Below, one piece after another: positions 17,332-26,367 of a DNA stretch of 64,000 nucleotides; position 1 is the stretch's first letter, and every line of letters starts with the position of its first letter. Both the position numbers and the translations under genes were made by a program. Source of the stretch: Kingella negevensis (GTDB taxonomy: Bacteria > Pseudomonadota > Gammaproteobacteria > Burkholderiales > Neisseriaceae); NCBI RefSeq assembly GCF_030177895.1, contig NZ_CP123448.1:1054001-1118000 (forward strand), given 5' to 3'. The notes below the pieces were generated by a model, which saw nothing but the letters and a program-made list of their open reading frames with translations, was not told the DNA's origin and did no database searches.

Positions 17332-17358
17332 TTTGTATATCTCTCATCTATATACAAA
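17332..17358. promoter_or_regulatory. Likely VapBC operator
   Basis: A perfect 9-bp inverted repeat TTTGTATAT / ATATACAAA with a 9-base spacer (17341-17349), ending ten bases before the vapB start. VapB-type antitoxins bind repeats containing TGTATAT-like half-sites before their own gene, so autoregulation by the VapBC complex is inferred. Confidence 0.65.
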
Positions 17359-17367
17359 GAAAAAATC

Positions 17368-17592
17368 ATGACTCAAGCTGCTGTATTTAAAAACAATCAA
17401 AGCCAAGCCGTGCGATTGCCCAAAGCAGTTGCGTTTCCTGATGACGTGCAAAAAGTGAATGTAGTCGTGTTGGGCAAATCGCGTTTACTCACGCCAGCGG
17501 AAAATTTGTGGGACGATTGGTTTGACCAAACGCCATTAAGCGATTTTCCAGAGCGTGAAATTTGCACACAAGCAGAACGTGAAAGTTTTTGA
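17368..17592 (+). CDS. vapB: VapB-type antitoxin (SpoVT/AbrB-like)
   Basis: 74 residues. N-terminal swapped-hairpin DNA-binding half with FKNNQSQAVRLPKAVAFPDD, followed by an acidic C-terminal tail (WDDWFDQTPLSDFPERE) that would bind and neutralise the toxin. Stop is two bases before the vapC start, a coupled operon. Lies in a small accessory pocket between hldD and radA. Confidence 0.9.
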   Translation: MTQAAVFKNNQSQAVRLPKAVAFPDDVQKVNVVVLGKSRLLTPAENLWDDWFDQTPLSDFPEREICTQAERESF

Positions 17593-17594
17593 TT

Positions 17595-17996
17595 ATGTTG
17601 AAATATATGCTGGATACGAATATTTGCATTTACACGATTAAAAACCGCCCTGCCGAAGTTCGCGAACATTTCAAAGCGAATAGTAATCGCCTGTGTATTA
17701 GCTCGGTGGTGTTGTCTGAATTGCTGTTTGGGGCGGAAAAATCGCAGAATCGTGAACGAGCGTTTGCTGATGTGGAAGGTTTGGTGGCACGTTTGGACGT
17801 GTTGGATTTTGATGAACGAGCGGCGGCTCACGCGGCAGAAATTCGGGCGGAATTGGCAAAAGCTGGCACGCCAATTGGGGCTTATGATGTGTTGATTGCC
17901 GCTCATGCTCGCAGTCAGGGCTTGATTTTGGTTAGCAATAATTTGCGTGAATTTAATTGCGTGGCTGGGTTGCGGACGGAAAATTGGGTGGAGTGA
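17595..17996 (+). CDS. vapC: VapC-type PIN-domain ribonuclease toxin
   Basis: 133 residues from ATG 17595. PIN acidic residues are present: Asp in YMLDTNICIY at about 7, Glu in SSVVLSELLFG near 42, Asp in GAYDVLIAAHA near 98; the fourth position reads SNNLREF near 117, Asn as in many MvpA/VapC. Family members cut initiator tRNA or rRNA; the target here is not evident. All catalytic residues are intact, so it is probably active and held in check by VapB. Confidence 0.92.
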   Translation: MLKYMLDTNICIYTIKNRPAEVREHFKANSNRLCISSVVLSELLFGAEKSQNRERAFADVEGLVARLDVLDFDERAAAHAAEIRAELAKAGTPIGAYDVLIAAHARSQGLILVSNNLREFNCVAGLRTENWVE

Positions 17997-18073
17997 ATGG
18001 TTTAGACAGCCTGAAATGTGCATTTACCTATAAATATATTATTCTAATATTAGTTATTTATGGAAGAATCCTT

Positions 18074-18349
18074 ATGAATAATTCTCTAAACAATAATACC
18101 AAAAATCAATTTGGTCTTTAGCAATTTCTACGAACAACTTTTATTCCTATTTTTTTAATAACTGCTTTTATATTTGCAGCAATTTCTATTCTATTACCAC
18201 TTGAAATAGGTTTTTCTTTTGCTCCAAGTGAAACACCTCAACAATATCAACTAATTTGCAACTATCCTGTACAATTAAAAGACAACAAGTATAGCTACAA
18301 CTGTTTTATAGAAGGAAAAGCTACAAAAATCACGCAATATAAAAAGTAA
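18074..18349 (+). pseudogene. AT-rich single-helix membrane ORF interrupted by TAG at codon 16
   Basis: From ATG 18074 (GGAAG twelve bases upstream region) an in-frame reading gives 15 residues (MNNSLNNNTKNQFGL), a TAG at 18119-18121, then 75 residues to TAA at 18347: one hydrophobic segment (PIFLITAFIFAAISILL) followed by a soluble tail with two Cys (LICNYP, YNCFIEG). Base composition is much more AT-rich than the neighbours, suggesting acquired DNA together with vapBC. Either a decayed small membrane protein gene or one read from a later start; not recognised. Confidence 0.45.
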
Positions 18350-18386
18350 TAAATAACTTATATATTTTCAGGCAGCCTGAAAATAT

Positions 18387-19769
18387 TTATTCATCTTCCA
18401 AATCCCGACACAACCCCACCGCCGCTTGCAAATTCTCCACCCCATAAATCTGCAAATTTGGAAATTCTTTTAAGTTTTTCGGCAAATTCGCTTTCGGCAC
18501 AATCGCGCGTTTAAAGCCCAATTTCTCCGCCTCTTTCAAACGCTCCTGCCCACGTGGCACAGGACGAATTTCGCCACTCAAACCAATTTCCCCAAACGCC
18601 ACCATTTTTTCAGGCAGCGGCTTATTGCGATAGCTAGACAACATTGCCAAAATCACCGCCAAATCCGCCGCAGGTTCGCTGATTTTCACGCCGCCCACCG
18701 CATTCAAAAACACATCTTGGTCAAAACACGCAATTCCAGCGTGGCGATTCAGCACCGCCAGCAACATCGCCAAACGGTTTTGCTCCAAACCCACCGTTAA
18801 ACGCTTCGGCGTGAAACCGTGCGCATCATCAACAAGTGCTTGAATTTCCACCAAAAGCGGACGACTACCCTCTTGCGTAACCAACACGCACGAACCCGCC
18901 ACATCATCGCGATAGCTCGCCAAAAAAATCGCGGACGGATTGGACACGCCTTTCAAGCCCGTTTCCGTCATCGCAAACACGCCCAATTCATTCGCCGCTC
19001 CAAAACGGTTTTTAATCGCCCGAATCATGCGGTAATTGGAATGCTGATCGCCCTCAAAATACAGCACCGTGTCCACCATATGCTCCAACACCCGAGGGCC
19101 CGCAATCGCGCCGTCTTTGGTAACGTGTCCAACAAAAATCATCGCAATGCCCATTTGTTTCGCGATTCGCGTCAGTTGCGCCGCACATTCGCGCACCTGC
19201 GACACCGAGCCAGGCGCGGACGTGATTTGGTCAGAATACATCGTTTGAATCGAGTCAATCACGACTACAGACGGCTCGTGCTGTTTTAAGGCAGCCTGAA
19301 TCGCCTCCAAACGGATTTCCGCCAACAAATTCACGCCGTCCGCATTCAGCCCCAAACGCTGCGAACGCAACGCCACTTGTTGCGCCGATTCCTCGCCCGA
19401 CACATACAACACCTTGCGTTTTTTCGCCATTAAAGCAATGGTTTGCAACAACAAAGTGGATTTGCCAATACCTGGGTCGCCACCGAGCAAAATGACCGCA
19501 CCGTCCACCAAACCGCCGCCCAACACGCGGTCAAGTTCGCCCATGCCAGTGGCTTCGCGTGGGACTTCCATGGCGGTAACTTTGGATAATTCTTGCACTT
19601 GCGTGGTTTCCGCCGCCCACGATTGGAAACGCGCGTTTTTGGGTTCGGGTGCGGTTAGCTGTTCAGAAAGCGTGTTCCATTCGCCACAATGCGGGCATTT
19701 GCCAACCCATTTGGGTGTTGTGCCGCCGCATTCGGTGCATTGGAATTGGATTTTTGGGGCTTTTGCCAT
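18387..19769 (-). CDS. radA: DNA repair protein RadA
   Basis: RecA-like ATPase/helicase that helps branch migration in recombination; in naturally transforming bacteria it also helps integrate imported DNA, relevant given the dense DUS. 460 residues: C4 zinc finger (CTEC ... CPHC) at about 11-29, Walker A GGDPGIGKST near 97, RadA motif KNRFG near 255, and a Lon-protease-like C-terminal domain (from about 300) ending in LCRDLEDE. Start preceded by AAGGA. Confidence 0.96.
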   Translation of the reverse strand: MAKAPKIQFQCTECGGTTPKWVGKCPHCGEWNTLSEQLTAPEPKNARFQSWAAETTQVQELSKVTAMEVPREATGMGELDRVLGGGLVDGAVILLGGDPGIGKSTLLLQTIALMAKKRKVLYVSGEESAQQVALRSQRLGLNADGVNLLAEIRLEAIQAALKQHEPSVVVIDSIQTMYSDQITSAPGSVSQVRECAAQLTRIAKQMGIAMIFVGHVTKDGAIAGPRVLEHMVDTVLYFEGDQHSNYRMIRAIKNRFGAANELGVFAMTETGLKGVSNPSAIFLASYRDDVAGSCVLVTQEGSRPLLVEIQALVDDAHGFTPKRLTVGLEQNRLAMLLAVLNRHAGIACFDQDVFLNAVGGVKISEPAADLAVILAMLSSYRNKPLPEKMVAFGEIGLSGEIRPVPRGQERLKEAEKLGFKRAIVPKANLPKNLKEFPNLQIYGVENLQAAVGLCRDLEDE

Positions 19770-19851
19770 TTGGTTTTTTCCTTGTGTCGTGCAGGTCGGG
19801 TTGGCAACCCGACAAGTTTTTATTCGTGTGAATTTTCAGGCTGCCTGAAAA

Positions 19852-20280
19852 TTATAATTGCAATTCTTCGGGTGGATTAAAAATAGGTTTTGGTTTAGCA
19901 CGACAAGTTTGTTGTGTAACAAATTGTTCATTGCGTTCTACTGTTAAAAAATAACTCTCTTCATGCTCGTCCGTTAATCTATCCATTGACCAACCTAAAC
20001 TGTATTGATATTGACCATTTTTCAACGTTAAATTAATCCACAAATTTCGCCCTATACCTTGCCAACGTGGCGAACGTTTAATCGCTTCGGCGCGATTATT
20101 TTCAAACACCAATTCAGGTGTGTTTGCCTTGCCATATTGATAACGGTAAACATCGCCACGCTCGCTAACGCGAACGCTTTTGCCGTTGTCAAATGCGCAA
20201 GCGAAAACAGTTTTCTCAGCAGCTTTAGCTTGCGCGAAAATGGGAAAACTCAATGCGAGTAATAAAATCCATGTTTTCAT
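19852..20280 (-). CDS. Secreted hypothetical protein
   Basis: 142 residues; family not recognised. The first 20 residues are a Sec signal (MKTWILLLALSFPIFAQAKA), cleaved near AQA-KA, so the product is periplasmic or secreted. The mature part has beta-rich text (VFACAFDNGKSVRVSERGDVYRYQYG shortened: Cys near 27, second Cys near 129) that could form one disulfide. The start has AAGGAACC upstream. Transcribed alone between relA and radA. Confidence 0.7.
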   Translation of the reverse strand: MKTWILLLALSFPIFAQAKAAEKTVFACAFDNGKSVRVSERGDVYRYQYGKANTPELVFENNRAEAIKRSPRWQGIGRNLWINLTLKNGQYQYSLGWSMDRLTDEHEESYFLTVERNEQFVTQQTCRAKPKPIFNPPEELQL

Positions 20281-20360
20281 TTGTGGTTCCTTTCAGAGGG
20301 TGGAAAATAGCAGTGCGGACATTTTTCAGGCTGCCTGAAAGATTGTTTTATTTGAAAAAA

Positions 20361-20382
20361 TGGTGCGCGTGGCACACCCTAC
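20361..20382. repeat. GGTGCGCGTGGCACACC-type repeat, half copy
   Basis: The text TGGTGCGCGTGGCACACCCTAC is identical over 21 bases to the right arm at 14710-14731; the left arm is absent here. Lies in the relA / hypothetical gap. Confidence 0.6.
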
Positions 20383-20389
20383 AAAAATA

Positions 20390-20428
20390 TTTTCAGGCTG
20401 CGATAAAACACAAATCGCAGCCTGAAAA
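20390..20428 (-). terminator. DUS inverted-pair hairpin after relA
   Basis: TTTTCAGGCTGCGAT and ATCGCAGCCTGAAAA make a 15-bp stem with an 8-base loop just beyond the relA stop on the minus strand; U-tract is short. Confidence 0.6.
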
Positions 20429-20433
20429 CCATT

Positions 20434-22647
20434 CTAAATCCGCGCCACGCTGCTCACGCCTTTCACATCAGCCAGCGTTGCCAACACGCGTGGCAACTCG
20501 TTGATTTGGCGCACTTCCAGCGTAAAACGCATGCTCACTTCCAAATCGCGGCTGTGGGTTTGCACCGAAGTTACATTCAGCTTATGCCGCGCCAATGCGT
20601 CCGACACATCGCGCAGCAAACCACTTCTGTCTTGTGCGCGGATTTCAATATCCACAGCAAACATCTGATTTGCGTCCAATTCCGCCCAGCTTGCCGACAA
20701 AATTCTATCGGGCGATTGCTCGGCAAGGTGCAGCAAATCAGGGCAGCCTGAACGGTGAATCGACACGCCTTTGTCGCGCGTAACAAAGCCGACAATTTCA
20801 TCAGGCGGCACAGGTTTGCAGCAGCGCGCCAAATTGGTCAGCAAACCGCCTTCGCCGTTTACCAGGACGCCATTTTGTCCGCCCGATTTGATTTTGGACT
20901 TTTTAATAATCGTGGTTTCGCTCACGGGTTCAGGCTGCGGTTCTACCAACGTGCCGCAGGCTTTTTGCACGGTGCGCGGTGTGATTTCGCCTTGTCCAAT
21001 CGCCGTATATAAATCGTCCAACGTTTTGAAATTGAGTTTTTCGCACAATTTGCTCAAATTTGGTTTCAGGCTGCTTTTTGCCAACACTTTTTCAAACTGG
21101 TTTTTGCCCTCTTCGCGCACGGTTTCAGCGTTTTGTTGGCGAATGTAGGCGCGGATTTTGTTGATGGCTTTGGTTGATTTCACCCAGCCTTCATACAACC
21201 AACTTACAGACGGTTCGCCCTCTTTGGCGGTGATGATTTCCACGCGCTGTCCGTTTTCCAAAGGGGTGGACAGAGGAATAATTTTGCCGTCAATCTTTGC
21301 ACCACGGCAGCGCGCGCCCAAATCCGTGTGAATGGCGTAGGCAAAATCAATCGCGGTTGAACCCACGGGCAGAGAAAATACTTTGCCTTTGGGCGATAAA
21401 ACGTAAATCGTGTCGCTGAACAATTCGGTTTGAAACGCGGACGCTAAGTCTTCTTTGTCGCTTTCCGCCATGTTTTCGCGCCAGTCTAATAATTGGCGCA
21501 ACCATGCGATTTTTTGTTCATATGCGCTGTCGCCTTTGCCGCCTTCTTTGTATCGCCAGTGCGCGGCAACGCCAAATTCGTTGAATTGGTGCATTTCAAA
21601 AGTGCGGATTTGCACTTCAATGCCTTTGTCTTCAGGACCGATAATCACGGTGTGCAAACTTTTGTAGCCGTTGGGTTTCGGGTTGGCGATGTAATCATCA
21701 AATTCGCCCGGAATCGGTTGCCATAAGCTGTGAACAATGCCGAGCGTGGAATAGCATTCTGGCACGGTGTTCACCAAAATCCGCACAGCACGAATGTCGT
21801 ATAAACCGTCAAAATCCAGCTTTTTCTTTACCATTTTTTTGTAAATGGAATAAATGTGTTTGGGGCGACCCGCAACATCGTATTGAATGCCAATTTTGTC
21901 CATTTCGCTGCGAACGGTGTTCAGGAAATTTTCAATATATTCCAAGCGTTCCACGCGTTTTTCGTCCAATAATTTGGCGATGCGTTTATATTCTTCTGGG
22001 TTTTGGTGACGAAAACCTAAGTCTTCAAGCTGCCATTTGAGTTGCCACACGCCTAAGCGGTTGGCAAGCGGCGCGAACACGTCCAGCGTTTCTTGTGCGA
22101 TGGCGCGTTTTTCGGGGTTGTCTGGCACATACGCCATATATTGCATGGTTCGCGTGCGCAAGGCGAGTTTGATTAACACAACGCGAATGTCGGACACCAT
22201 GGCGAGCAACATTTTGCGCATGGTTTCGGATTTGGCGGCGCGTTCTTCGGGGGTTTTAGGGTTGTCGCTGCGAGCAAATTCGGTGAGTTCGTGAATCGTG
22301 CCGATGCCTTGTACCAGTTCAAAAATGGCGTTGCCGCATTGCTCGGTGATGATTTCGCCCCATGCCTCGGCTGCCAGTGGGGATTCTTTTTGTTTGGCAA
22401 TCACGGGGAATTCGGATAGCACGGTGGCGGCTACGGCTTCAGGCAGCAAATCCATGTCGGCAACCATTTTGGCAGACGCTAAAACGTGCGTTAAAACGGG
22501 TTCGCCCATGAAATGGGTGCAGTTAGCGTAGTGTTTTTGGGCGTACGCTAGGGCATTTCGCAGTTGTTTTTGTGTGTTTTCAGGCTGCTTGCTGGTGTAT
22601 GCTTCATAGTCTTGTAGGGCTTGTTGTAAGTCACTGATGTCGCTCAT
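20434..22647 (-). CDS. relA: GTP pyrophosphokinase (ppGpp synthetase), RelA type
   Basis: Makes (p)ppGpp on starved ribosomes. 737 residues. The N-terminal HD-like region lacks the HD metal residues (text reads VAATVLSEFPVIA), so hydrolase activity is not expected. The synthetase domain has YDVAGRPKHIYSIYKKM near 240 and EFDDYIANPKPNGYKSLHT near 325; the acidic EFDD is the mark of monofunctional RelA rather than SpoT (R-K-D). TGS domain near 405-465 (IYVLSPKGKVFSLPVGSTAIDFAY region) and C-terminal ACT near 660-737. Start preceded by AGGAG. Confidence 0.95.
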   Translation of the reverse strand: MSDISDLQQALQDYEAYTSKQPENTQKQLRNALAYAQKHYANCTHFMGEPVLTHVLASAKMVADMDLLPEAVAATVLSEFPVIAKQKESPLAAEAWGEIITEQCGNAIFELVQGIGTIHELTEFARSDNPKTPEERAAKSETMRKMLLAMVSDIRVVLIKLALRTRTMQYMAYVPDNPEKRAIAQETLDVFAPLANRLGVWQLKWQLEDLGFRHQNPEEYKRIAKLLDEKRVERLEYIENFLNTVRSEMDKIGIQYDVAGRPKHIYSIYKKMVKKKLDFDGLYDIRAVRILVNTVPECYSTLGIVHSLWQPIPGEFDDYIANPKPNGYKSLHTVIIGPEDKGIEVQIRTFEMHQFNEFGVAAHWRYKEGGKGDSAYEQKIAWLRQLLDWRENMAESDKEDLASAFQTELFSDTIYVLSPKGKVFSLPVGSTAIDFAYAIHTDLGARCRGAKIDGKIIPLSTPLENGQRVEIITAKEGEPSVSWLYEGWVKSTKAINKIRAYIRQQNAETVREEGKNQFEKVLAKSSLKPNLSKLCEKLNFKTLDDLYTAIGQGEITPRTVQKACGTLVEPQPEPVSETTIIKKSKIKSGGQNGVLVNGEGGLLTNLARCCKPVPPDEIVGFVTRDKGVSIHRSGCPDLLHLAEQSPDRILSASWAELDANQMFAVDIEIRAQDRSGLLRDVSDALARHKLNVTSVQTHSRDLEVSMRFTLEVRQINELPRVLATLADVKGVSSVARI

Positions 22648-22727
22648 ACGTTTGCTCCTGTTTTTTTGTTTAAAAGGTAAAAAAGCATTGTAACCTTATG
22701 TAAAGCAATGGGCTAGGGTTTTGCAGC

Positions 22728-22868
22728 CTGAAATCTTTGCGAAACTTGCGCAAGGTGGGATTTATCTCGCCAAAACAATAGCAAAATATCAGCACAATTT
22801 ATTTTCAGGCTGCAAAATCGTTCAAAAATGGTGTGGGATAAATCCCACCTTATGAGTTTTGTAAAAAT
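22728..22868. repeat. Inverted-repeat element with AAGGTGGGATTTATC arms
   Basis: Left arm TTTGCGAAACTTGCGCAAGGTGGGATTTATC (given here as 22735-22766) faces a right arm whose complement reads TTTTACAAAACTCATAAGGTGGGATTTATC (22836-22866). The left end TGAAATCTTTGCGAAA is two changes from the TGAAACCTTTGCAAAA family, and the outer bases run into DUS copies on both sides. Possible fourth, diverged copy. Between relA and yaaA, no ORF. Confidence 0.5.
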
Positions 22869-22869
22869 T

Positions 22870-22931
22870 GCAGCCTGAAAAATAAAGAAACCAATTAAAC
22901 GAGCTTGTTTAATCGGTTTCTTTCAGGCTGC
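22870..22931 (-). terminator. Nested hairpin terminator after yaaA
   Basis: A DUS pair (GCAGCCTGAAA / TTTCAGGCTGC) encloses a second inverted repeat, AAGAAACCAATTAAAC facing GTTTAATCGGTTTCTT, giving one long stem with a small bulge immediately after the yaaA stop. Confidence 0.75.
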
Positions 22932-22933
22932 AT

Positions 22934-23698
22934 TTATCGCAAAAACACCCATTCGTTTTCTGAAGACGCAGCGGCGTTGAATTGATAGCCATCCAAATTA
23001 AATTGCTTGAGCTGTTCAGCATCGGTAACGCCGTTTTGCGCGGCATGACGCACCATCAAGCCACGCGCGCGTTTGGCGTAAAACGAGATGATTTTATACA
23101 CGCCATTTTTTTCGTCTTTAAAGACTGGTGTGATGATTCGCGCATTCAGTTTTTCAGGCTGCACAGCTTTGAAATATTCTTGTGAGGCTAGGTTCACAAT
23201 GGTGTTTTCTTGCTTTTCGTGCAGCTCGGTGTTGATACGCTCAGTAATGCGGTTGCCCCAAAATTCATACAGATTTTTGCCACGTGAATTGGCAAGTGCG
23301 GTGCCCATTTCTAGGCGATACGGTTGCATTAAATCGAGTGGTTTCAGCAAGCCATATAAGCCTGAAAGCATGCGCAAATTTTGCTGTAAATATTGAATTT
23401 GCTCAGGTTTCAGGCTGCGTGCGTCTATGCCGTCGTACACATCGCCATTAAAAAGATACAGGGCTTGTTTGGCGTTTTCTGGGGTAAACGGGGGCTGCCA
23501 GACTTGGTTACGTTCCACATTCAGCAAGGCGATTTTGTCAGAAACGTGCATGAGTTTGGCGATGTCTTGCGGGGCGAGTGGTCGCACGTCTTGCATGAGA
23601 ATTTCGGACTGTTCAAGCATTTCAGGCTGTGTGTATTGTGCTGGCAGCGTTTCTGCTTTTTCGTTGAGATTTTTGGCGGGAGAAATTAAAAAATACAT
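22934..23698 (-). CDS. yaaA: Peroxide stress protein YaaA
   Basis: DUF328/UPF0246 protein, 254 residues, reported in E. coli to bind DNA and lower intracellular iron under H2O2 stress. [12 protein letters not shown] start, [14 protein letters not shown] near 80, [22 protein letters not shown] near 110-132 and the C-terminal [11 protein letters not shown] / LDGYQFN text are typical. It starts one base after the misS stop codon, so it is the third gene of misR-misS-yaaA and probably co-expressed with the envelope stress system. Confidence 0.92.
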   Translation of the reverse strand: MYFLISPAKNLNEKAETLPAQYTQPEMLEQSEILMQDVRPLAPQDIAKLMHVSDKIALLNVERNQVWQPPFTPENAKQALYLFNGDVYDGIDARSLKPEQIQYLQQNLRMLSGLYGLLKPLDLMQPYRLEMGTALANSRGKNLYEFWGNRITERINTELHEKQENTIVNLASQEYFKAVQPEKLNARIITPVFKDEKNGVYKIISFYAKRARGLMVRHAAQNGVTDAEQLKQFNLDGYQFNAAASSENEWVFLR

Positions 23699-23699
23699 A

Positions 23700-25145
23700 T
23701 TATTCTTTCAGGCTGCCTGAATGGTCTGGTTGGTATTCTTCTGTTGGCTCTTCGTTTTTTTTGCTGTGTTTGGGCACGGTGGTTTTGGGGAACACGAAGT
23801 GCATTTTTAAGCCGTTGGGTTGCACGTTTTCGGCGAACAATTTGCCGCAGTGTTGTTCGGCAATGTGTTTGGTGATGGCTAAGCCTAAGCCAGTACCTGG
23901 TTTGTTCGCGCTGCTGTCGGCACGGTAAAACGCGGTGAAAATGTGTGGCAACTGGTCGGGTTTGACGCCTGGTCCGTTGTCAGTGATTTCCACGTGCAAG
24001 TTTTTGCGGTCTTCGTGCATTTGGATTTTGATGGTGCTGCCTTCTGGGCTGTAGTTCATGGCGTTGCGGATAACATTGTCGAAGGCGCGATATAAGTAGC
24101 TTTCATTGGCTTGCAATCGAGCTTCTTCTTTCAGGCTGCCTGTGTCTAATGTGATGTGGTGTCCGCGTTGTTCGGCAATGGCTTGGCTGTCTTCTACCAA
24201 CTGTTCCATGAATGGGACGATAGGCAGCGGCTCTTTTTCCATTGCCATGTTGGCGGTTTCTAGGCGCGATAGGGTGAGCAATTCGCCGACTAGGTTATCC
24301 ATGCGTGTGAGTTCGCTTTCCAGTTTGGCGATGTATTCGTTTTGCTTTTCTGGGCGGGCTTGCATTAAGCCTAACAGGGCTTGCAATCGGGCAAGCGGTG
24401 AGCGCATTTCGTGCGATACGTGGTGTAACAAATGGCGTTCTTTTTCAACAAGTTGTTGCAGTTGTGCTGCCATTCGGTCGAACTGAATGCCTAGACTGGC
24501 AAGTTCGTCTTTGCGGTCGTCTAACTGGTGTGAAACGCGCGTTGTCAGCTCGCCTGATGCTAGGCGGTTCATACCGTTTTCTAAAATGCTAATGGGCTTG
24601 GCGACGTTGTTGGCAATCAAGTAGGCAAGAGTTAAACCAATCACGAAAATCACGCCGACAACGATAAATTCATGCCAAATGGGGGCGACTGGTAAGCCAG
24701 GAATCATTAGCGTTGGCATGCGCTCTACTTTTGGCTGGTCGAAATGGCGCACGAACAGCAGGTATTCTTCGCCGAATGGGTCGTAATACACAAAAGCGAG
24801 TGTGGAATTGCGATTTTGCAGGGAATAATTGTAGGCTTGGTTGATTTCTTCTTCGCTGATTTTGCGATTCAAGATATTGTGTTTGCCGCGCCCTGAAATC
24901 ACGATGATGTTTTTAGAAGCGGGTAAGTCTTCCCAGCGTTGAAATAGGCGACGCACACCATCTTCGCCTTGTGCTTGCAGGGTGATGAGTGTGTTGAGCA
25001 ACAAGGTGCTTTCCATGTTTCGCATTTGGCGCGAGTGGGTTTCGCTCATGCGGGTTTGCACTGCCCACAAGCCAAAGCTGACAAAAAAGACGGTGCAGAT
25101 GATAACGGTACAAAAGGTAAAAAAGACGCGTTGAAAGAGTTTCAT
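23700..25145 (-). CDS. misS: Sensor histidine kinase of the MisR/MisS (Cpx-like) system
   Basis: Inner membrane sensor kinase, 481 residues: first helix about 8-30, periplasmic sensor to about 155, second helix about 158-180, HAMP to about 235, H-box [14 protein letters not shown] (phosphorylated His near 247), N-box [12 protein letters not shown] near 355, G boxes DNGPGV and GTGLGLAI near 390 and 423. Gene order and similarity to CpxA suggest MisS. The start codon lies five bases after a DUS whose AGG may serve as a weak Shine-Dalgarno. The C-terminal GSLKE is DUS-encoded. Confidence 0.85.
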   Translation of the reverse strand: MKLFQRVFFTFCTVIICTVFFVSFGLWAVQTRMSETHSRQMRNMESTLLLNTLITLQAQGEDGVRRLFQRWEDLPASKNIIVISGRGKHNILNRKISEEEINQAYNYSLQNRNSTLAFVYYDPFGEEYLLFVRHFDQPKVERMPTLMIPGLPVAPIWHEFIVVGVIFVIGLTLAYLIANNVAKPISILENGMNRLASGELTTRVSHQLDDRKDELASLGIQFDRMAAQLQQLVEKERHLLHHVSHEMRSPLARLQALLGLMQARPEKQNEYIAKLESELTRMDNLVGELLTLSRLETANMAMEKEPLPIVPFMEQLVEDSQAIAEQRGHHITLDTGSLKEEARLQANESYLYRAFDNVIRNAMNYSPEGSTIKIQMHEDRKNLHVEITDNGPGVKPDQLPHIFTAFYRADSSANKPGTGLGLAITKHIAEQHCGKLFAENVQPNGLKMHFVFPKTTVPKHSKKNEEPTEEYQPDHSGSLKE

Positions 25146-25149
25146 AATG

Positions 25150-25222
25150 TTTCAGGCTGCCTGAAAAATAAAATCATAATGATACAAAAAATTCAGGCTG
25201 CCTGAAATACAAGCAGCCTGAA
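25150..25222. repeat. Cluster of three DUS between misR and misS
   Basis: TTTCAGGCTGCCTGAAA at about 25150-25166, TTCAGGCTGCCTGAAA at about 25191-25206 and GCAGCCTGAAA at about 25212-25222 lie within 75 bases, two of them near-palindromic and readable in both orientations. A hairpin here could lower misS expression relative to misR. Confidence 0.8.
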
Positions 25223-25237
25223 ATTGATGAAGGAAAA

Positions 25238-25921
25238 TTAGTTTTTAACAAACAAATAACCCAAACCGCGAACCGTTTGAATCAACGAAGCGTCGCCCAA
25301 TTTGTGGCGAATGCTAGAAATATGCACGTCAATGCTGCGGTCGAATTTAGCCAATTTGCGGTCTAACGCTTCTTGAGACAAATTGTCTTTGCTCACAACC
25401 TGACCTGCGTGGCGCATCAACACTTCCAACAAGTTAAATTCAGTGCTGGTTAATTCCAAAGTATTGTCGCCAATCATCGCTTGGCGTTTTGATGGGAACA
25501 AGGTTACACCGCTTGCAGAAATGCTGTTACCAGCGTTTGCCGCTTCAGGTGCGGTTTGCGAACGGCGCAAAATCGCGTTGATACGCGCCAACAATTCGCG
25601 TGGTTGGCAAGGTTTTGGTACATAATCATCTGCACCCATTTCCAAGCCGATAATGCGGTCAATGTCATCGCCTTTAGCGGTCAGCATCAACACAGGGATT
25701 TTGCTTTGTGCGCGAACAGTTTTCAACACGTCCAAACCGTTCATTTTTGGCATCATAGAGTCCAACACCACAACATCGTACTCACTGCCATTGTTCAAGA
25801 TTTCTTGAACACCGCTTTCGCCGTCAGGCATGCGATTCACTTCCAAACCTTCTGCTGTTAAGTATTCAGTCAGCAATTCGGTCAATTCATTATCATCATC
25901 TACCAATAACACGCGACTCAT
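25238..25921 (-). CDS. misR: OmpR-family response regulator of the MisR/MisS system
   Basis: 227 residues. Receiver domain with acidic pocket DDD at 8-10, phosphorylated Asp in VVLDSMMPKMNG near 54, Lys in VPKPCQPREL near 105; C-terminal winged helix with LTSTEFNLLEVLMRHAGQVVS and the DVHISSIRHKLGD / TVRGLGYLF ending. The text matches remembered meningococcal MisR closely. First gene of misR-misS-yaaA. In Neisseria the system controls envelope and LOS functions. Confidence 0.88.
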   Translation of the reverse strand: MSRVLLVDDDNELTELLTEYLTAEGLEVNRMPDGESGVQEILNNGSEYDVVVLDSMMPKMNGLDVLKTVRAQSKIPVLMLTAKGDDIDRIIGLEMGADDYVPKPCQPRELLARINAILRRSQTAPEAANAGNSISASGVTLFPSKRQAMIGDNTLELTSTEFNLLEVLMRHAGQVVSKDNLSQEALDRKLAKFDRSIDVHISSIRHKLGDASLIQTVRGLGYLFVKN

Positions 25922-26367
25922 TCTGTTTTCCTTTAAATATCAGTGTTGAGAAAGAAAAGCTATCTTATCAGCATCGTCTTTACATTTCTAGCTGTTTGTT
26001 TAATGGTTTTGCGCTTTTTTCATATTTGGGCTCAGTCTTTACAATTTAAACCAATGAAAACACAAATAAATAGTAAAAAATGCCAACCCTTTATTTAAAC
26101 GACTCTTTCACGAAATCACGCAAAGTAGCGCACAAGGCAGCCTGAAAAAATTTAAAAATGCAGCCTGAAAACCATTTTCTCAATTTTAAAGAACGTGGCG
26201 TTGCGCCGCCACACCCACGCTTCAAATTCGTGAAATGCAAAAATTTGCAGCCTGAAACTAAATTTATGACTGAAATTATCTGTAGTTTTCAGGCTGCGAT
26301 TTGTTCCCATACGCCCTAAAATCGGTTATATTTACTCAAAAAAACATATTTTAACAAGGCAATCACA
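25922..26367. promoter_or_regulatory. Divergent control region of misR and the heptose adenylyltransferase gene
   Basis: 446 bases without an ORF. On the misR strand TGTAAAGAC occurs twice (TGTAAAG cores at 25978-25984 and 26037-26043), resembling the remembered MisR box (core TGTAARG), which suggests autoregulation; each copy departs from the full consensus. DUS copies lie near 26139, 26160, 26250 and 26289. At 26194-26220 is a GC-rich hairpin, GTGGCGTTGCGCCGCCAC, whose near copy in inverted orientation is at 27005-27031. Confidence 0.5.
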
